64,000 bases of DNA, taken from Acinetobacter sp. A47 (GTDB lineage: Bacteria; Pseudomonadota; Gammaproteobacteria; Pseudomonadales; Moraxellaceae). The translations under genes were made by a program, and so were the position numbers. The DNA lies in the NCBI RefSeq assembly GCF_000805455.1, contig NZ_JSUS01000064.1, positions 186,001 through 250,000 of the forward strand, written 5' to 3'. Below the pieces are notes generated by a model, which saw only the letters and a program-made list of their open reading frames with translations, ran no database searches and had not been told where the DNA came from. Of this stretch, positions 63,212 to 64,000 are shown one piece after another (the stretch's first letter is position 1; each line of letters starts with the position of its first letter).

Positions 63212-63403
63212 ATGTCAACCAAGAGTTTTGAGGCAACGCCCACGCCAAGCGAACCCATTAGTTTAGAAACGATTTCTAAAGAAAATGTGCAAGAGGCCTG
63301 GAAAGAGTATGAGGCAAAGCCTGAGTATAAAGAGTTTAACAAGCACGATCTGATTGAGTCGATGCAGCCGAAGTCAGATGCAGATGCACACTCTAAACTC
63401 TGA
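63212..63403 (+). CDS. Small acidic hypothetical protein, 63 aa
   Basis: Not recognised. GGAG lies 6 bases before the ATG at 63212 (MSTKSFEATPTPSEPISLET). The product is soluble and rich in Glu, Lys and Ser, with one helical stretch (ENVQEAWKEYEAKPEYKEF). No membrane segment. It has its own terminator, which argues that it is expressed. An earlier TTG and ATG are also in frame. Divergent from fbp. Confidence 0.55.
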   Translation: MSTKSFEATPTPSEPISLETISKENVQEAWKEYEAKPEYKEFNKHDLIESMQPKSDADAHSKL

Positions 63404-63411
63404 TCTCGCAT

Positions 63412-63444
63412 AAAAAAATGCTCACCATAGGTGAGCATTTTTTT
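63412..63444. terminator. Shared terminator of the small gene and pal
   Basis: AAAAAAATGCTCACC-ATA-GGTGAGCATTTTTTT. An almost perfect 15-bp stem with T-runs on both strands. Confidence 0.93.
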
Positions 63445-63463
63445 ATGTATTGCCGTTTCAGCA

Positions 63464-64000
63464 TTATTTTAATAATGGCGGCACAGCTTCATAATTAATT
63501 TCTACACGACGGTTCTCTTTCCATGCTGCTTCATCATGGCCCGCATTAACAGGAGATTCCTTGCCATAGCTGACAGCTTCCAGCTGTTGCGGATTTACGC
63601 CATTGGTAATCAGGAAGCTTTCAACTGCTTTGGCACGACGTTCGCCCAGTGCCATGTTGTATTCACGTGTACCACGCTCATCGGTATGACCTGTCAGGGC
63701 GACACGAGAGTTGGCGTTGGCAACTAAAAATTGAGCATGTGCCTGAAGGGTCTGGTAGTCTTCGTTAGACAGATCACTACTGTCATAGTTAAAGTGAACA
63801 ACACGTTTTGCCAGGAAGGCTTTATTGGCAGCTGTCACGCCTTTTGAAGATGCGCCAGCCAGATTTTGGGCATTTAAAGCCGCATCTTCACTTAAGCCTT
63901 CCGTACTTACAGTAGCTGAACCATTTGGCGTGTTGCCTGCAGTAATTTCGGCCGCAGGCTTACGGCTGGCACATCCCGTAAAAACGAGAGTGGCAGCAAT
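63464..64000 (-). CDS. pal: Peptidoglycan-associated lipoprotein Pal (start beyond window)
   Basis: 179 codons are visible and only the first residues are missing. A signal peptide tail ends in the lipobox [11 protein letters not shown], so the mature protein is a lipoprotein. An Ala/Gly/Ser-rich linker of about 50 residues is followed by the OmpA-like domain ([47 protein letters not shown]), which binds peptidoglycan. Pal anchors the outer membrane to the cell wall and is the partner of Tol-TolB. It is usually the gene after tolB, which would lie just beyond the right edge. Confidence 0.95.
   Translation of the reverse strand: MAATLVFTGCASRKPAAEITAGNTPNGSATVSTEGLSEDAALNAQNLAGASSKGVTAANKAFLAKRVVHFNYDSSDLSNEDYQTLQAHAQFLVANANSRVALTGHTDERGTREYNMALGERRAKAVESFLITNGVNPQQLEAVSYGKESPVNAGHDEAAWKENRRVEINYEAVPPLLK

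Noticed and set aside
1..64000. CRISPR arrays, tRNA or rRNA genes, insertion sequences
   Set aside because: I looked for regular repeats, cloverleaf-like segments and transposase motifs and saw none. xerC is the housekeeping recombinase, not an integrase.

Overview
The window looks like a chromosomal segment of an Acinetobacter species (Moraxellaceae, Gammaproteobacteria). The evidence is the gene content and order: lptM-lysA-dapF, a lolC-lolD-lolC/E-like run, purM-purN, perM-hda followed by two CSLREA/GlyGly-CTERM 'rhombotarget' proteins, a GyrA with an acidic insert, and a pal gene at the edge. It also carries a comEC gene for natural transformation. Base composition is moderate nearly throughout. 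The one strong exception is the AT-rich block at about 4.63-7.0 kb. I see no tRNA, rRNA, CRISPR array, insertion sequence or prophage.

Layout. 0-4.6 kb: partial FadL-type porin, universal stress protein, small unknown genes, a peptide deformylase and a glutaminase with a C-terminal STAS domain. 4.6-7.0 kb: a retron-like cassette, the most unusual part of the window, made of a structured AT-rich leader (candidate msr-msd RNA), a reverse transcriptase with a YVDD active site, and a translationally coupled protein with two membrane segments. 7.0-12.8 kb: cobalamin-dependent methionine synthase metH on the minus strand and a Pit phosphate transporter behind an intergenic region rich in Pho-box-like repeats. 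13-24.5 kb: Tim44-like protein, radA, an alanine/glycine:cation symporter behind a sigma-54-like promoter, cycA, the lysine/peptidoglycan genes lptM-lysA-dapF, a LysE-type exporter, an ADP-ribosylglycohydrolase and xerC. 24.9-29.6 kb: etfBA, an AraC regulator next to a secreted metallo-beta-lactamase-fold hydrolase, and a membrane protein. 29.9-38 kb: gyrA, a four-gene export system (TolC, HlyD and two ABC-2-type permeases, no ATPase gene beside them) and serC. 39-45.5 kb: small or unknown genes, YaiI-like and EamA proteins, a PilZ-like protein and the lipoprotein-export Lol operon. 45.6-55.3 kb: comEC, a lipid A-type acyltransferase, an S49 peptidase, a hydrolase, purMN, perM and hda. 55.4-64 kb: two large GlyGly-CTERM surface proteins, an ECF sigma factor operon, an RNA methyltransferase, fbp, a small acidic protein and pal (cut by the window edge).

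How the genes work together. Several neighbourhoods are functional units: lptM-lysA-dapF (envelope and meso-DAP/lysine metabolism), etfBA (electron transfer flavoprotein), lolC-lolD-lolC/E (lipoprotein release to LolA, joined by 8-base overlaps), purM-purN (1-base overlap), the tripartite exporter (overlapping permeases) and sigma factor-membrane protein-DUF3106 (overlapping genes). The retron cassette fits the known anti-phage arrangement of ncRNA, RT and effector. That role is inferred here from architecture, not shown. Many gene ends carry clear hairpin-plus-T-tract terminators, listed individually.
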